This document shows, one piece after another, positions 17,100 to 28,365 of a DNA stretch of 64,000 bases (the first letter of the stretch is position 1; each line of letters opens with the position of its first letter). This DNA comes from Rhodococcus spongiicola (lineage in GTDB: Bacteria; Actinomycetota; Actinomycetes; Mycobacteriales; Mycobacteriaceae), in the NCBI RefSeq assembly GCF_004011835.1, contig NZ_RKLN01000005.1, positions 186,001 through 250,000 on the forward strand, written 5' to 3'. Under the pieces are notes generated by a model. It had not been told where the DNA came from and made no database searches. It saw only the letters and a program-made list of their open reading frames with translations. Position numbers and translations under genes: made by a program.

Positions 17100-19388
17100 C
17101 TACCCCTGCGCGGCACGCCTCCGCAATCGCCGAGCCGCGGCGACCAGGTTGCGGAGCGACGGCTCGAGCTGCCAGTAGTGTCGGGTCTTGAGCCCACCGT
17201 CCGGGTTCGCCCACAGCCGGTCGAGGTCGACCGACTCGGCGGCCTCGGTGAGCAGCTCGTCGAGTTCGTCGATGTCCGGGATCCTGGCCGAACGGCTCTC
17301 GTAGACACCGGGTCCGACGCCGTGCGTGAGCGCCTTCTCCTTGATCGCGTCGAGCACCCAGCTGATGGATCGAGTCGCGACGATCGCGGTGACGTCGGCG
17401 TCGAGTCGCTCGATCGCATCGACCACCGAACGCCTGCCCGAGTACGTCAAATGCGTGTGGATCTGTGTCTCGGGCTTGGCGCCGCCCGTTGCGAGCCGGA
17501 ACGCGTCGACCGCCCAGTCCAGGTACTCCTTGTGCCCGGTTTCCCTCAGCGGCAACAGCTCCCGGATGGCGGGCTCGTCGACCTGGATGATCGCGATGCC
17601 CGCGGCCTCGAGATCTGCGACTTCGTCCCGGATCGCGAGCGCAAGCTGGTCCGCGGTCTCGTGCAGAGGCTGGTCCTGACGCACGAAGGAGCGCGCCAGC
17701 ATCGTGACCGGACCGGTGAGCATCCCCTTGACGGGCTTGTCGGTCAGCGACTGTGCGTATGAGGTCCATTCGACGGTCATCGGTTTCGGACGTCGGACGT
17801 CGCCGTACAGAACCGGCGGCCGCGTGCACCGGGAACCGTACGCCTGCACCCAGCCTTGGTGCGTGAACGCGTAGCCCTCGAGCAACTCGGCGAAGTACTG
17901 GATCATGTCGTTGCGCTCGTGCTCACCGTGTACCAGCACGTCGAGGCCGATGTCCTCTTGCAGCGCAATCGTCTTCGCGATCTCGTCCTGGATGCGCTTG
18001 TAGTACGCGTCCCAGCCGAGCCTGCCCTCGCCCAGGTCGTAGCGCGCCTGCCGGATCTCGGTGGTCTGTGGGAACGACCCGAGCGTCGTCGCCGGCACCA
18101 AGGGAAGGTTCAGTCGCGCCTGCTGCGCGAGTCGACGCTGTTCGTAGGGAGCACGAACCCGGTCCCCCGGCTTGATCGCATTGACCCGAGCACGGACGTC
18201 GTGTTTCTGCTTGAAGTGCACCGACGTCGGTTTCTTGCGCCAACGGTCGGACGGGCCCTCGGTGAGTGCCTTCGCGAGCGAGACGACCTCACCCACCTTC
18301 TGCTTCGCGAATGCCAGCCGGTCCGCGACGTCGCCGGGCATGTCGTACTCGACGAGCACGTCGTACGGGACGTGCAGCAGCGAACACGAGGTCGACACAA
18401 CCAGGTCCGGGGTGACGTCCTTGATCTCGTTGAGGTAGGTCAAGGTGTTGAATCGGTCGACCCGCCACACGTTGCGGCCGTCGACGATGCCGGCATAGAT
18501 CCGCTTACGCCTGATGCCTGGGACCTTCGCGAGTTCCTCCGCCGAGATGCGTCCGTTGACGAGGTCCAGGCCCAGTGCCTCGATGGGGGTTGCCGCCAGG
18601 ATCGGCAGCGCCGCACCGAGATGCCCGTAGGGGCCGGTGACGAGCATGCGCGGACGGAGCGGCGCGTGCGCCAGCTTCTCGTACGCGCGGCTCAGCGCCG
18701 CCAACTCCTCCGGGGTGCGGTCCTCGGTGAAGCACGGTTCGTCGAGCTGCACGCAGGTCGCACCGGCCTTGGCCAACTGTGCGAACAGCTTTTCGTATTC
18801 CGGAAGCAACTGGTCGAGCAGGTCGAGCGTCGCGAAACCCTCCTGGGTGGAACCCGGGGCGATCTTCGACAGCAGGAGCAGGGAGACCGGGCCCAGGACC
18901 ACCGGACGCAGTTCGATACCACGCGACTTGGCCCGCTCGAATTCGTCGAGCACGGACTCCGAGCGCAGCGCGAACGTGCTGTTCTCGGATAGCTCGGGCT
19001 GCCGGTAGTAGTAGTTGGTGCCGAAGAACCTCACGAGCTCGAGCGGCGGGAAGTCGGGTCGGCCGCGAGCCATCGTGAAGTAGAAGTCGAGCGGGTCGAG
19101 TTCGCTCTCGAGCGTGGCGAACCGCTCCGGGACGGCTCCGAACAGCAAGGCGTTGTCGAGGACGTGGTCGTAGTACGAGAACGTGTTGCCAGGGACCTGC
19201 GTCAACCCGGTGGCTGCCAGCTCGCTCCAGGTCTGCTCCTGCAATTCCTGCGCGACGGAGACGAGTTCGGCCTTGGTCCCCTTCTCGTGCCAATAGGCCT
19301 CGAGGGCCCGCTTGAGTTCACGATGAGGCCCGATGCGCGGGTATCCGAGGACGCTGGATCCGTACCCGTCAGTATTTGCGGCGGCCAT
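17100..19388 (-). CDS. metE: MetE homologue (cobalamin-independent methionine synthase family) lacking three zinc ligands
   Basis: This 762-aa protein is full length for MetE, which methylates homocysteine using 5-methyl-tetrahydrofolate. The N-terminal half ([16 protein letters not shown]) and the C-terminal barrel ([48 protein letters not shown]) are well conserved. However, the zinc site that activates homocysteine is altered. The usual HTHMCY reads HTHLTY, the Glu of the ITIE-type segment is Val (TAIVATRS), and NPDCGLKTR reads NPDGGLKTR. So Cys, Glu and Cys ligands are replaced by Thr, Val and Gly, and only the His remains. It may have lost or changed activity. A long hairpin lies in its leader, and no cobalamin riboswitch was recognised. 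Confidence 0.85.
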   Translation of the reverse strand: MAAANTDGYGSSVLGYPRIGPHRELKRALEAYWHEKGTKAELVSVAQELQEQTWSELAATGLTQVPGNTFSYYDHVLDNALLFGAVPERFATLESELDPLDFYFTMARGRPDFPPLELVRFFGTNYYYRQPELSENSTFALRSESVLDEFERAKSRGIELRPVVLGPVSLLLLSKIAPGSTQEGFATLDLLDQLLPEYEKLFAQLAKAGATCVQLDEPCFTEDRTPEELAALSRAYEKLAHAPLRPRMLVTGPYGHLGAALPILAATPIEALGLDLVNGRISAEELAKVPGIRRKRIYAGIVDGRNVWRVDRFNTLTYLNEIKDVTPDLVVSTSCSLLHVPYDVLVEYDMPGDVADRLAFAKQKVGEVVSLAKALTEGPSDRWRKKPTSVHFKQKHDVRARVNAIKPGDRVRAPYEQRRLAQQARLNLPLVPATTLGSFPQTTEIRQARYDLGEGRLGWDAYYKRIQDEIAKTIALQEDIGLDVLVHGEHERNDMIQYFAELLEGYAFTHQGWVQAYGSRCTRPPVLYGDVRRPKPMTVEWTSYAQSLTDKPVKGMLTGPVTMLARSFVRQDQPLHETADQLALAIRDEVADLEAAGIAIIQVDEPAIRELLPLRETGHKEYLDWAVDAFRLATGGAKPETQIHTHLTYSGRRSVVDAIERLDADVTAIVATRSISWVLDAIKEKALTHGVGPGVYESRSARIPDIDELDELLTEAAESVDLDRLWANPDGGLKTRHYWQLEPSLRNLVAAARRLRRRAAQG

Positions 19389-19404
19389 TCGGATCGACCT
19401 TTCC

Positions 19405-19498
19405 CTTCAAGCGCCTCGAGCCCGTACGCCTTGTCCGCTGCCGAAAGTGCGGAGAAGGCGCACGGGCGCCGAGGAGCGGGCTTGGTGTTGCCTTGAAG
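19405..19498 (-). other. Long structured leader hairpin between fadB2 and metE
   Basis: The 115-bp gap between the fadB2 stop and the metE start folds back on itself. Arms at 19415-19438 and 19449-19473 form a stem of about 24 bp with a few mismatches around a 10-nt loop. An outer pair, CTTCAAG (19405-19411) and CTTGAAG (19492-19498), could close it. The outer 3-prime strand touches the purine-rich ribosome binding region of metE. It may be the fadB2 terminator, a metE attenuator, or both. Confidence 0.55.
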
Positions 19499-19504
19499 TG
19501 CTGT

Positions 19505-20401
19505 CTAGCTAGCCTTCTTGGTGACACGGCCGTTGTCGGCGTATTCGTAGAAGCCGGCACCCGACTTCTTGCCGACGAGCCCTGCCTCGACCATCCGCAG
19601 CAGCAGAGGCGGTGCCGAGTACAGCGGTTCCTTGAACTCCTCGTACATCGAGTCGGCGATCGACTTGACGGTGTCAAGTCCCACCAGATCGGTCAGCGCG
19701 AGCGGACCCATCGGATGCGCACATCCGAGCACCATCGCCTTGTCGATGTCTTCCTTCGTTGCGAAACCGGATTCCACCATGCGGATCGCGGAGAGCAGGT
19801 ACGGCACCAGGAGCGCGTTGGCGATGAAACCGGAACGGTCCGCCGAACGCACGACCTGCTTGCCGAGCAGCTCGCTCGCGAACGTCTCTGCCCGCTCAGA
19901 CACCGCCGGGCTGGTCTTGAGAGTGGTGACCAGCTCGACGAGCGGGAGGACGGGAACCGGGTTGAAGAAGTGCATGCCGATGACGCGCTCGGGCGCCTTG
20001 GTCGCAATGCCCAACTTCATGATCGGGATCGAGGACGTGTTCGATGCGAGCACCGCGTCCGGATCCGTCACAACCTGATCGAGTTCGGTGAAGATCTCAC
20101 TCTTGATCTTCTCGTCCTCGACGACGGCCTCCACTACGAGCTGCCGATCAGCGAAGTCACCGAGGTCGGAGGTGAAGCGCAGCCGCCATGCTGCCTGCTC
20201 CCGCTCTCGTTCCGTGATCTTGCCGCTGCTCACTCCACGATCGAGCGAGCGCATGATGCGCGAACGTCCGGCCGCCGCGAGTTCGCGGGTCTGCTCGAAC
20301 ACCAGCACATCGACGTGTGCGCGAGCGCACACCTCGGCGATTCCCGAACCCATCATGCCGGCGCCGATCACGCCGACGCGCTGAATCTTCTCGCTGGTCA
20401 C
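19505..20401 (-). CDS. fadB2: 3-hydroxybutyryl-CoA dehydrogenase
   Basis: A 298-aa NAD-dependent 3-hydroxyacyl-CoA dehydrogenase. The nucleotide-binding motif is GVIGAGMMGSGIAEV, the Ser/Asn active-site segment is LASNTSSIPI and the catalytic His is in GMHFFNPVP. The C-terminal half has the dimer domain (SGFIANALLVPYL, HPMGPLALTDLVGLD). It oxidises 3-hydroxybutyryl-CoA in fatty acid or butyrate metabolism. The GTG at 20401 has AAGGAG 6-7 nt upstream. It follows isocitrate lyase on the same strand, as Rv0468 follows Rv0467, but a strong hairpin separates the genes. Confidence 0.93.
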   Translation of the reverse strand: MTSEKIQRVGVIGAGMMGSGIAEVCARAHVDVLVFEQTRELAAAGRSRIMRSLDRGVSSGKITEREREQAAWRLRFTSDLGDFADRQLVVEAVVEDEKIKSEIFTELDQVVTDPDAVLASNTSSIPIMKLGIATKAPERVIGMHFFNPVPVLPLVELVTTLKTSPAVSERAETFASELLGKQVVRSADRSGFIANALLVPYLLSAIRMVESGFATKEDIDKAMVLGCAHPMGPLALTDLVGLDTVKSIADSMYEEFKEPLYSAPPLLLRMVEAGLVGKKSGAGFYEYADNGRVTKKAS

Positions 20402-20431
20402 GTGAGCTCCTTTTCGGAAGTGGAGGTCGGT

Positions 20432-20474
20432 CCCCGGGGCGGGTCGGGTGCACTGCACCCGCCGCGCCCCGGGG
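20432..20474 (-). terminator. Strong hairpin between aceA and fadB2
   Basis: Nested inverted repeats, CCCCGGGGC/GCCCCGGGG (20432-20440 and 20466-20474) and GGGTGCA/TGCACCC (20446-20452 and 20454-20460), form a long GC-rich hairpin directly after the aceA stop and 31 bp before the fadB2 start. It probably ends most aceA transcripts. Confidence 0.78.
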
Positions 20475-20483
20475 TCTGTCGGA

Positions 20484-21773
<1,290 letters not shown>

Positions 21774-22209
21774 CGAAAGCTCCACTTCTTGTCTGCTGCT
21801 TTGCCCGGTACGTGTGTACTGCTTCACATCGTTGCCAGGTCGATCGGACGTACATGCCGACAATGACACAGACGAAAACCCGCGTCTACCTGTTGCTAAT
21901 GCCAATCTTCGCTAGGTTTTCAACTCGATCTGCGAATCTTGCTAAGTAGCCGAAGGCCAAGCGGTTGCTTGGGTTACCGATCGGTAGCAACGAAAGTTAC
22001 CTGCAAGTAGGCCTCTACCTCGGCGTTAGCTTCAAACCCGGACACGGCCGTGGAGCACGAAATCGGACGCCCGTCCGGCTCCGGCCGCGACTGGATCCCG
22101 CCGAGGCGGCGCGTGCGTGTGGGAGCAATCACACGAATCGGACACCTGTCCGGTGCACACGGCGATCGACAATTCCGGCGCCTTTGGTCCCGCAGGGGAC
22201 GGACAGACG
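21774..22209. promoter_or_regulatory. aceA upstream region with TTGCTAA-like half-sites and short palindromes
   Basis: This 436-bp gap holds no convincing gene. Half-sites TTGCTAAT (21893-21900), TTCGCTAG (21908-21915) and TTGCTAAG (21939-21946) resemble the halves of the operator at ramB and are candidate RamB contacts upstream of aceA. Two small palindromes of the form CGGAC-N4-GTCCG (22064-22077 and 22139-22152), 75 bp apart, lie nearer the convergent hypothetical gene. I could not place an aceA -10 box confidently. Confidence 0.4.
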
Positions 22210-23034
22210 CTACGGCTGCTGTCGACCGACGATCGTCAAACGAGCGAAGCCGTACCGCGCTTCCAACTCGGCCGCCGAGTCCGACAGGTCATAGTTGCGC
22301 GACCCGAACTCCGCACACTCGACGACCGCCGGGCCGGTGACGATCGGCGACAACCGCGTCAGCTCCCACTGAGTGTGGACGAGTCCGGGTCGTCGATCAG
22401 CATCACTGGCGTCCACGACTCGGTCGGTCCGCCACGACTGACAGACGAGCCAGTCCGGCGCCAGCTGTGCCTGCGTGGACCCGCACTCCGACAGCTCCAC
22501 CCGACCGACCATCCCCCTGCCCTCGCCGTCGACCGGTGAGACCGAGAACCCCATGCCTCCGACATCGTTGACAAGACTCATGGTCGTCTGCGGCAGCGGG
22601 GGTAGGGCGAAGGGAGCCCGATCCTCGTCGCCCATGGGCGTCCCCGTCAGGAAGTCCGAAGTGAAGGCACTCTCGTCCTGCTCACCCGGTAGCAGGCAGC
22701 TGCACGACATTCCCGCCAGCAAACGGCCGGCGGGTATGCCGACGGAGTCGTCGGACAGCGGCTCGACGATCCATGCCGCGAGCTCCGGCCGATCCGGGAC
22801 CTCGAACGGTTCGGGTAGCAGCGCCCGGGCGAAGTCGCGGCTGACATCTGTCGTGAGGATGAGCCAACGCGCGGTCACGGAGATCGCCTCCGGATCCCGA
22901 GCGTCGTCGGCATCTTCGATGCTCACGGCCGCTACCCCACCACCCGCAAGCGCGCGCCCCTCGGGCCGGGCCGAGGAGGCGGGCGTCGGCAACTGGACTC
23001 CGCCGGCTGCGCGGCGCTTCGACCTGAAGAACAT
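22210..23034 (-). CDS. Hypothetical protein
   Basis: A 274-aa soluble protein starting MFFRSKRRAAGGVQLPT, from an ATG with GAGGT about 5 nt upstream. It has no membrane segment. The first 50 residues look disordered, and the rest is a globular region with blocks such as ARWLILTTDVSRDFARALLP, PAGRLLAGMSCSCLLPG and LPPLPQTTMSLVNDVGGMGF. The CSC pair may be noteworthy. I do not recognise the family. The frame is open well upstream of this start, but the extension is low-complexity and overlaps the promoter region. It is divergent from ramB by about 400 bp. Confidence 0.6.
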   Translation of the reverse strand: MFFRSKRRAAGGVQLPTPASSARPEGRALAGGGVAAVSIEDADDARDPEAISVTARWLILTTDVSRDFARALLPEPFEVPDRPELAAWIVEPLSDDSVGIPAGRLLAGMSCSCLLPGEQDESAFTSDFLTGTPMGDEDRAPFALPPLPQTTMSLVNDVGGMGFSVSPVDGEGRGMVGRVELSECGSTQAQLAPDWLVCQSWRTDRVVDASDADRRPGLVHTQWELTRLSPIVTGPAVVECAEFGSRNYDLSDSAAELEARYGFARLTIVGRQQP

Positions 23035-23391
23035 CGTGACCTCTGACAACCTGGTCGGGTGATGGGCCGGTGAACCGCGAAGCTCACGCGACGACCACCA
23101 TGACGACCACTCGGACATGGAACGACTCGTGCCCTCACAGGAGGGCGGGCGCGAGCCGGGACCCCACCCGCCGGCGGGAGTCCGCCTCTGTTCGCTCGGG
23201 ACGTGCGAGCCCCCGCCCACACCCCAAACTGGCTTGCAATCAATTCTTTACAAAAAAGAGCTTCGTCTGTTGCCCACCTTTTGTCACCGTTACCGAGATG
23301 TCAAGGCTTGTTGGAAAAACGTCACCTTCGTCCCCGTAGCCGTATCCAGTCTCATTGGCCCCACACGAGGGCGTCGGCCTGACCTGCACGC

Positions 23392-23435
23392 TGCTAACCC
23401 GATCCTTTGCACAGTTAGCAGCACGCTCGTACCCT
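23392..23435 (+). promoter_or_regulatory. ramB promoter with palindromic operator around the -35 box
   Basis: TGCTAAC (23392-23398) and GTTAGCA (23414-23420) form an inverted repeat with a 15-bp spacer. The spacer contains the -35 box TTGCAC (23407-23412). A 17-bp gap leads to the -10 box TACCCT (23430-23435), which ends 6 nt before the ramB ATG. The mRNA is probably leaderless, and RamB binding here would block its own promoter. Confidence 0.7.
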
Positions 23436-23441
23436 GACGTC

Positions 23442-24851
23442 ATGTCCAGGACCTTCGTCGGCGCACGACTTCGACAGCTCCGCACCGAACGTGGACTCAG
23501 CCAAGCCGCCCTGGCGAAGACCCTGGAGATCTCCGCCAGCTACCTCAACCAGATCGAGCACGACGTGCGCCCGCTGACGGTCCCAGTGCTGCTGCGGATC
23601 AGTGAGGTGTTCGGCGTCGACACGACGTTCTTCTCGTCGCAGGACGACACCCGGCTGATCGCCGAACTGCGCGAGGTGGCACTCGACGAAGACATGGGCA
23701 TCGAGGCTGACGCGCAGGAGATCGCGGACATGGTGTCGTCGCATCCGGGTCTGGCGAGGGCCATGGTCAACATGCACCGCCGCTATCGCAACACCACCGC
23801 GCAGTTGGCAGCGGCCACCGAGGACCGGTTCAACGACGGCAGCGGCAGCGGCTCGATAACGATGCCGCACGAGGAAGTACGCGACTACTTCTATCAGCGG
23901 CAGAACTACATCCACGATCTCGACACCGCCGCCGAGGAACTCACCTCGCGCCTGCGCTTCCACCGCGGGGACATCGCCGAGGGCATCGTGCGACGGCTGG
24001 AGAACCTGCACGATGTACAGATCGTGCGCCGCATCGACCTGGGCGAAAACGTACTGCACCGCTTCGACCCCGAGACCCGAGTACTCGAGATCTCGCCAGC
24101 GCTCTCGGGTGGGCAGCAGGTCTTCAAGTTCGCGACGGAACTTGCGTACCTCGAGTGCAACGACCTGCTGCGGCATCTGGTTGACGAGGGCAACTTCACC
24201 TCCGACGAGGCCCGATCGCTCGCAATGCTGGGTCTGGCCAACTACTTCGCGGCGGCGACGGTGCTGCCGTACGGGCAGTTCCATGAGATCGCGGAGGATT
24301 TCCGCTACGACATCGAACGGCTGTCGGCGTTCTACGCGATCAGCTACGAGACCATCTGCCACCGCCTGTCGACGTTGCAACGTCCCAGGCAGCGCGGGGT
24401 GCCGTGGTCGTTCGTCCGCGTAGACCGTGCGGGGAACATGTCGAAACGACAGTCCGCCACCGGTTTCCACTTCTCGTCCAGCGGTGGCACGTGTCCGCTG
24501 TGGAATGTGTACGAGACGTTCGCCTACCCGGGCAAGCTCATGACCCAGATCGCGCAGATGCCGGACGGGCGCAACTACCTGTGGGTCGCCCGCACCGTTG
24601 AGCGTCGTGCGCAACGCTACGGCCAGCCGGGCAAGACGTTCGCGATCGGCCTCGGTTGCGAATTGCGGCACGCGCCGCGCGTCGTCTATGCCGACGGACT
24701 CGATCTCGGTGGTGGCGCCGCGACCCCGATCGGCGCGGGGTGCCGCGTGTGCGAGCGGATGAATTGCCCACAACGCGCGTTCCCGCCCCTCGGTAAGGAA
24801 CTCGACATCAATGAGCACCGCAGCTCGGTGTCGCCGTACATGATCCGCTGA
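23442..24851 (+). CDS. ramB: RamB-type regulator of acetate and short-chain fatty acid metabolism
   Basis: A 469-aa regulator with an N-terminal XRE helix-turn-helix (residues about 10-65, LRQLRTERGLSQAALAKTLE, then ISASYLNQIEHDVRP). A middle ImmA/IrrE-like region follows, in which the metallopeptidase HEXXH is absent (LAYLECNDLLRHL). The C-terminal ScfR short-chain fatty acid regulator domain has a Cys-containing segment (SSSGGTCPLWNVYETF) and a final CRVCERMNCPQRAFP block. RamB homologues repress or activate glyoxylate-shunt genes and themselves. Isocitrate lyase lies on the opposite strand 1.7 kb away, as in M. tuberculosis. I chose the ATG at 23442 because a -10 box sits 6 nt upstream. 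Confidence 0.92.
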   Translation: MSRTFVGARLRQLRTERGLSQAALAKTLEISASYLNQIEHDVRPLTVPVLLRISEVFGVDTTFFSSQDDTRLIAELREVALDEDMGIEADAQEIADMVSSHPGLARAMVNMHRRYRNTTAQLAAATEDRFNDGSGSGSITMPHEEVRDYFYQRQNYIHDLDTAAEELTSRLRFHRGDIAEGIVRRLENLHDVQIVRRIDLGENVLHRFDPETRVLEISPALSGGQQVFKFATELAYLECNDLLRHLVDEGNFTSDEARSLAMLGLANYFAAATVLPYGQFHEIAEDFRYDIERLSAFYAISYETICHRLSTLQRPRQRGVPWSFVRVDRAGNMSKRQSATGFHFSSSGGTCPLWNVYETFAYPGKLMTQIAQMPDGRNYLWVARTVERRAQRYGQPGKTFAIGLGCELRHAPRVVYADGLDLGGGAATPIGAGCRVCERMNCPQRAFPPLGKELDINEHRSSVSPYMIR

Positions 24852-24922
24852 TCCGCCGACGCCCCTCCCTGTCGTCCGGCCCCTATCGTCCGACCTGCTC
24901 CGTCGAGACGCTGTGAGCTCCT

Positions 24923-24939
24923 GTTCACATGTGCGAAAT
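24923..24939 (+). promoter_or_regulatory. Weak GlnR-like site upstream of urtA
   Basis: GTTCAC-N6-GAAAT partly matches the actinobacterial GlnR pattern (GTnAC-N6-GAAAC). It lies 135 bp before urtA. GlnR control of urt genes is known in mycobacteria. Only one half of the site is convincing here. Confidence 0.25.
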
Positions 24940-25073
24940 ATCCGACACGAACTCGTGATCCACAGACATTCCAGCGCAACAACTTCCGCCTACTGTCTCC
25001 CATCACGGATACAGCGTCGTATACGTACTTCTCCGCAGCTCAGCGTCCCTCCACTCGACGGAAAGGCCCGTCC

Positions 25074-26342
25074 ATGCACTCCTTCTCGAAGCGTGCTCTC
25101 ACCGCGCCGGCCGCCCTAGCGGCACTCGGCCTGGTCCTCGCCGCCTGCGGCAGCAAGGTGTCGGACACGTCAGCGTCCGCCGGCACCCCCGCAGCCTCGT
25201 GTGTCGACACATCCGGCGACACCATCAAGGTCGGCTCCCTCAACTCGCTTTCCGGCACGATGGCGATCAGCGAGGTCACCGTCCGCGACTCGATCGCACT
25301 CGCGGTCGAAGAGATCAACGACGCCGGCGGCGTTCTCGGCAAGAAGATCGAGATCGTGGCCGAGGATGGCGCATCCGAGCCGACGGTGTTCGCGGAGAAG
25401 GCCGAGAAGCTCATCAGTAGCGACTGCGTCGCGGCGGTTTTCGGTGGCTGGACGTCATCGAGCCGTAAGGCGATGCTCCCGGTCTTCGAGGACTCCGGCG
25501 CCCTGCTGTACTACCCGGTCCAGTACGAGGGCCTCGAGGACTCACCCAACATCTTCTACACGGGCGCGACGACGAACCAGCAGATCGTGCCGGCCCTGGA
25601 TTACCTGAAGGAGAAGGGCGTCAAGTCGCTGTACCTGGTGGGCAGCGACTACGTCTTCCCGCAGACCGCGAACCGCATCATCAAGGCGTACGCGGACGCC
25701 AACGGAATCGAGATCAAGGGAGAGGACTACACCCCTCTCGGCTCCACGGACTTCTCGACAATCGTCAACAAGGTCCGCACCGCCGACGCCGACGCGGTGT
25801 TCAACACGCTCAACGGTGACTCCAACGTCGCGTTCTTCCGTGAGTACTCGAACGTCGGACTGACAGCCGCCGACATGCCGGTGATCTCGGTGTCGATCGC
25901 CGAAGAAGAGGTGGGCGGAATCGGTGCCCAGAACATCGCCGGCCAGCTCACCGCGTGGAACTACTACCAGAGCGTCGACAGCCCCGAGAACAACAAGTTC
26001 GTCGCTGCTTACAAGGACAAGTACGGCGCGAACAAGCCGACGTCCGACCCGATGGAGGCGGCCTACACGTCGGTGTACTTGTGGAAGAACACTGTTGAGA
26101 AGGCGAATTCGTTCGCGGTGGCCGATGTCCAGGCTGCGGCAGGCGGAGTCAGCTTCCAGGCGCCGGAGGGTCTGGTCACCATCGACGGCGACAACCACCA
26201 CATCGCCAAGACCGCACGTATCGGTGAGATCCGCGAAGACGGCCTGATCTACACGGTGTGGGAGTCCGACGGCCCGATCCAGCCGGACCCCTACCTCGAG
26301 AGCTACGACTGGGCAGCCGGTCTGTCGGGCTCCGATAGCTAG
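25074..26342 (+). CDS. urtA: Urea ABC transporter substrate-binding lipoprotein
   Basis: A 422-aa periplasmic-binding protein of the UrtA branch of the branched-chain amino acid family. The N-terminal signal ends in a lipobox (LVLAACGSK), so it should be lipid-anchored outside the membrane. Diagnostic UrtA blocks are [40 protein letters not shown] and [15 protein letters not shown], with ITAWNY-like [12 protein letters not shown] near the C-terminus. It is the first gene of urtABCDE, and a GAAAGG precedes its ATG. It would bind urea, or short amides such as those reported for related binding proteins. Confidence 0.93.
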   Translation: MHSFSKRALTAPAALAALGLVLAACGSKVSDTSASAGTPAASCVDTSGDTIKVGSLNSLSGTMAISEVTVRDSIALAVEEINDAGGVLGKKIEIVAEDGASEPTVFAEKAEKLISSDCVAAVFGGWTSSSRKAMLPVFEDSGALLYYPVQYEGLEDSPNIFYTGATTNQQIVPALDYLKEKGVKSLYLVGSDYVFPQTANRIIKAYADANGIEIKGEDYTPLGSTDFSTIVNKVRTADADAVFNTLNGDSNVAFFREYSNVGLTAADMPVISVSIAEEEVGGIGAQNIAGQLTAWNYYQSVDSPENNKFVAAYKDKYGANKPTSDPMEAAYTSVYLWKNTVEKANSFAVADVQAAAGGVSFQAPEGLVTIDGDNHHIAKTARIGEIREDGLIYTVWESDGPIQPDPYLESYDWAAGLSGSDS

Positions 26343-26381
26343 AGCTCGCTCCAAAACGACGACGAAGAAGGGCGGGCACCG

Positions 26382-27266
26382 ATGGATGTCATTATCGGGC
26401 AGCTGTTCACCGGCCTGAGTATCGGGTCGATCCTGTTGTTGGCGGCACTGGGTCTGTCGCTGACGTTCGGGCAGATGGGCGTGATCAACATGGCCCATGG
26501 CGAGTTCATCATGGCCGGCTCGTACACCGCTTTCGTAGTGCAGCAGGTGGTGTCGAGTGCCGGTGCGTCACTGGTGATCTCGCTACTGTTCGGCTTCCTC
26601 GTGGGCGGCCTGATGGGCGCCTTGCTCGAGGTCACGCTGATCCGTCGGATGTACCACCGGCCGCTCGACACCCTGCTGGTGACGTTCGGTGTCGGACTGG
26701 TACTGCAACAGTTGGCCCGTGACATCTTCGGTGCCCCCGCCGTCAACGTCGTCACACCATCCTGGTTGACCGGCGGCGTCGAGATCCTCGGCGCCGTCGT
26801 ACCAAAGAGTCGTGTCTTCATCCTGGTCCTCGCGATCGTCGCCGTTGCGGCGCTGTCCTTCGCGCTCGCGAAGACCTCGGCGGGACGTCGCATCCGAGCC
26901 GTGGTGCAGAACCGTGACCTCGCCGAGACCAGCGGAATCTCCTCCCGCCGAACCGATGTGACCACGTTCTTCATCGGTTCCGGCCTGGCCGGCGTGGCCG
27001 GCGTGGCGCTGACACTCATCGGGTCCACGAGCCCGACCATCGGACAGTCCTATCTGATCGACGCGTTCCTGGTGGTCGTCATCGGTGGCCTGGGTCGGCT
27101 CTCCGGTGCCGTGGTCGCGGCCTTCTCACTCGGCATCCTCAATTCGTTCATCGAGTACTCGACCACCGCGTCGATCGCGAAGGTGATCGTGTTCGTGCTC
27201 ATCGTCATCTTCCTGCAGGCACGTCCGCAGGGGCTGTTCGTGGCCAAGACTAGGAGCCTCGTATGA
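26382..27266 (+). CDS. urtB: Urea ABC transporter permease
   Basis: A 294-aa LivH/UrtB-type permease with about eight hydrophobic segments. The conserved start GQLFTGLSIGSILLLAALGL and the GQMGVINMAHGEFIMAGSYT block are typical of UrtB. It forms the membrane channel with UrtC. The ATG lies 39 bp after urtA, and the stop overlaps the urtC start by 4 bp. Length fits the short UrtB form without an N-terminal extension. Confidence 0.93.
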   Translation: MDVIIGQLFTGLSIGSILLLAALGLSLTFGQMGVINMAHGEFIMAGSYTAFVVQQVVSSAGASLVISLLFGFLVGGLMGALLEVTLIRRMYHRPLDTLLVTFGVGLVLQQLARDIFGAPAVNVVTPSWLTGGVEILGAVVPKSRVFILVLAIVAVAALSFALAKTSAGRRIRAVVQNRDLAETSGISSRRTDVTTFFIGSGLAGVAGVALTLIGSTSPTIGQSYLIDAFLVVVIGGLGRLSGAVVAAFSLGILNSFIEYSTTASIAKVIVFVLIVIFLQARPQGLFVAKTRSLV

Positions 27267-28365
27267 CCATCATCAGTCGTTACCGAGCGTGGGTTGGCTT
27301 CGCCGTCGCCGCGGTCGTGCTGTTCGGGGTGGCTCCGGCGGTCCTGTCGGACTTCCGACTCAATCTGCTGGCCAAGTTCCTGTGCTTCGCGATCGTCGCC
27401 GTCGGCATCGGACTCGCCTGGGGCCGTGGTGGAATGCTCACCCTGGGTCAGGGCGTCTTCTTCGGACTCGGTGCCTACCTCATGGCGATGCACCTCAAGA
27501 TGGCCGACGCGCAGCTGCGCGGTGACACCGTGCCGGACTTCATGCAGATCGCCGGCATGCGGGAACTACCGGGCTACTGGGCCCCGTTCGCGGATCCGCT
27601 GACGACTATCGTCGCGATCCTGGTCGTACCCCCGCTCGTCGCGTTCGTGCTGGGCCTCGGCGTGTTCAAGCGGCGGGTCAAGGGCGCGTACTTCGCGATC
27701 CTGTCGCAGGCGCTGGCCGCGGCATTCGCGATCCTGCTCATCGGGCAGCAGTCGATCGGTGGATCCAACGGACTCAATCGGTTCCGCACGTTCTTCGGGT
27801 TCGACCTATCGGATCCGGCGAACAAGCAGATGCTGTTCTTCATCGCCGCCGGGGTACTGCTCCTGGTGGTCGCGGCCACCCGGCAGTTGATGAACTCCCG
27901 CTACGGCGAACTGCTCGTCGCCGTCCGGGACCAGGAGGAACGGGTTCGGTTTCTCGGCTACGACCCCGCCAACGTGAAGGTCGTCGCCTACGCGGTCGCC
28001 GCGTTCTTCGCCGGCATCGCGGGCGCACTGTTCGTGCCGATCGTCGGGATCATCTCCCCCGCCGACGTCGGCATCGTCCCCTCGATCGCATTCCTCGTCG
28101 GCGTCGCGATCGGCGGTCGCACGACGCTGCTCGGCCCCGTGCTCGGCGCGATCGGCGTCGCGTGGGCGCAGACGACGCTCTCGGAGAATTTCCCGTCGGC
28201 GTGGACGTACGCACAGGGTCTGCTGTTCATCGTCGTCATCGGCTTCTTCCCGTTGGGAATCGCCGGTCTCGGCAAACTGCTGCGCCCCCGTGCCGTCGCC
28301 ACCCCGCCCGATCCCGAACCGGAATCAAGCCGCGAGGAACCAAGCCGCGAAAAGGAGTTGGCGCG

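Noticed and set aside
19389-19504. Cobalamin or SAM riboswitch upstream of metE
   Set aside because: No B12 box or SAM-aptamer core was recognisable. The gap is mostly a simple long hairpin, reported separately.
22064-22152. CGGAC-N4-GTCCG palindromes as an operator pair
   Set aside because: The 75-bp spacing and GC-rich context make chance occurrence plausible. No nearby promoter was identified.
24852-25073. Guanidine-I (ykkC) riboswitch upstream of the urea island
   Set aside because: The conserved guanidine-aptamer core was not found in the 222-bp leader.
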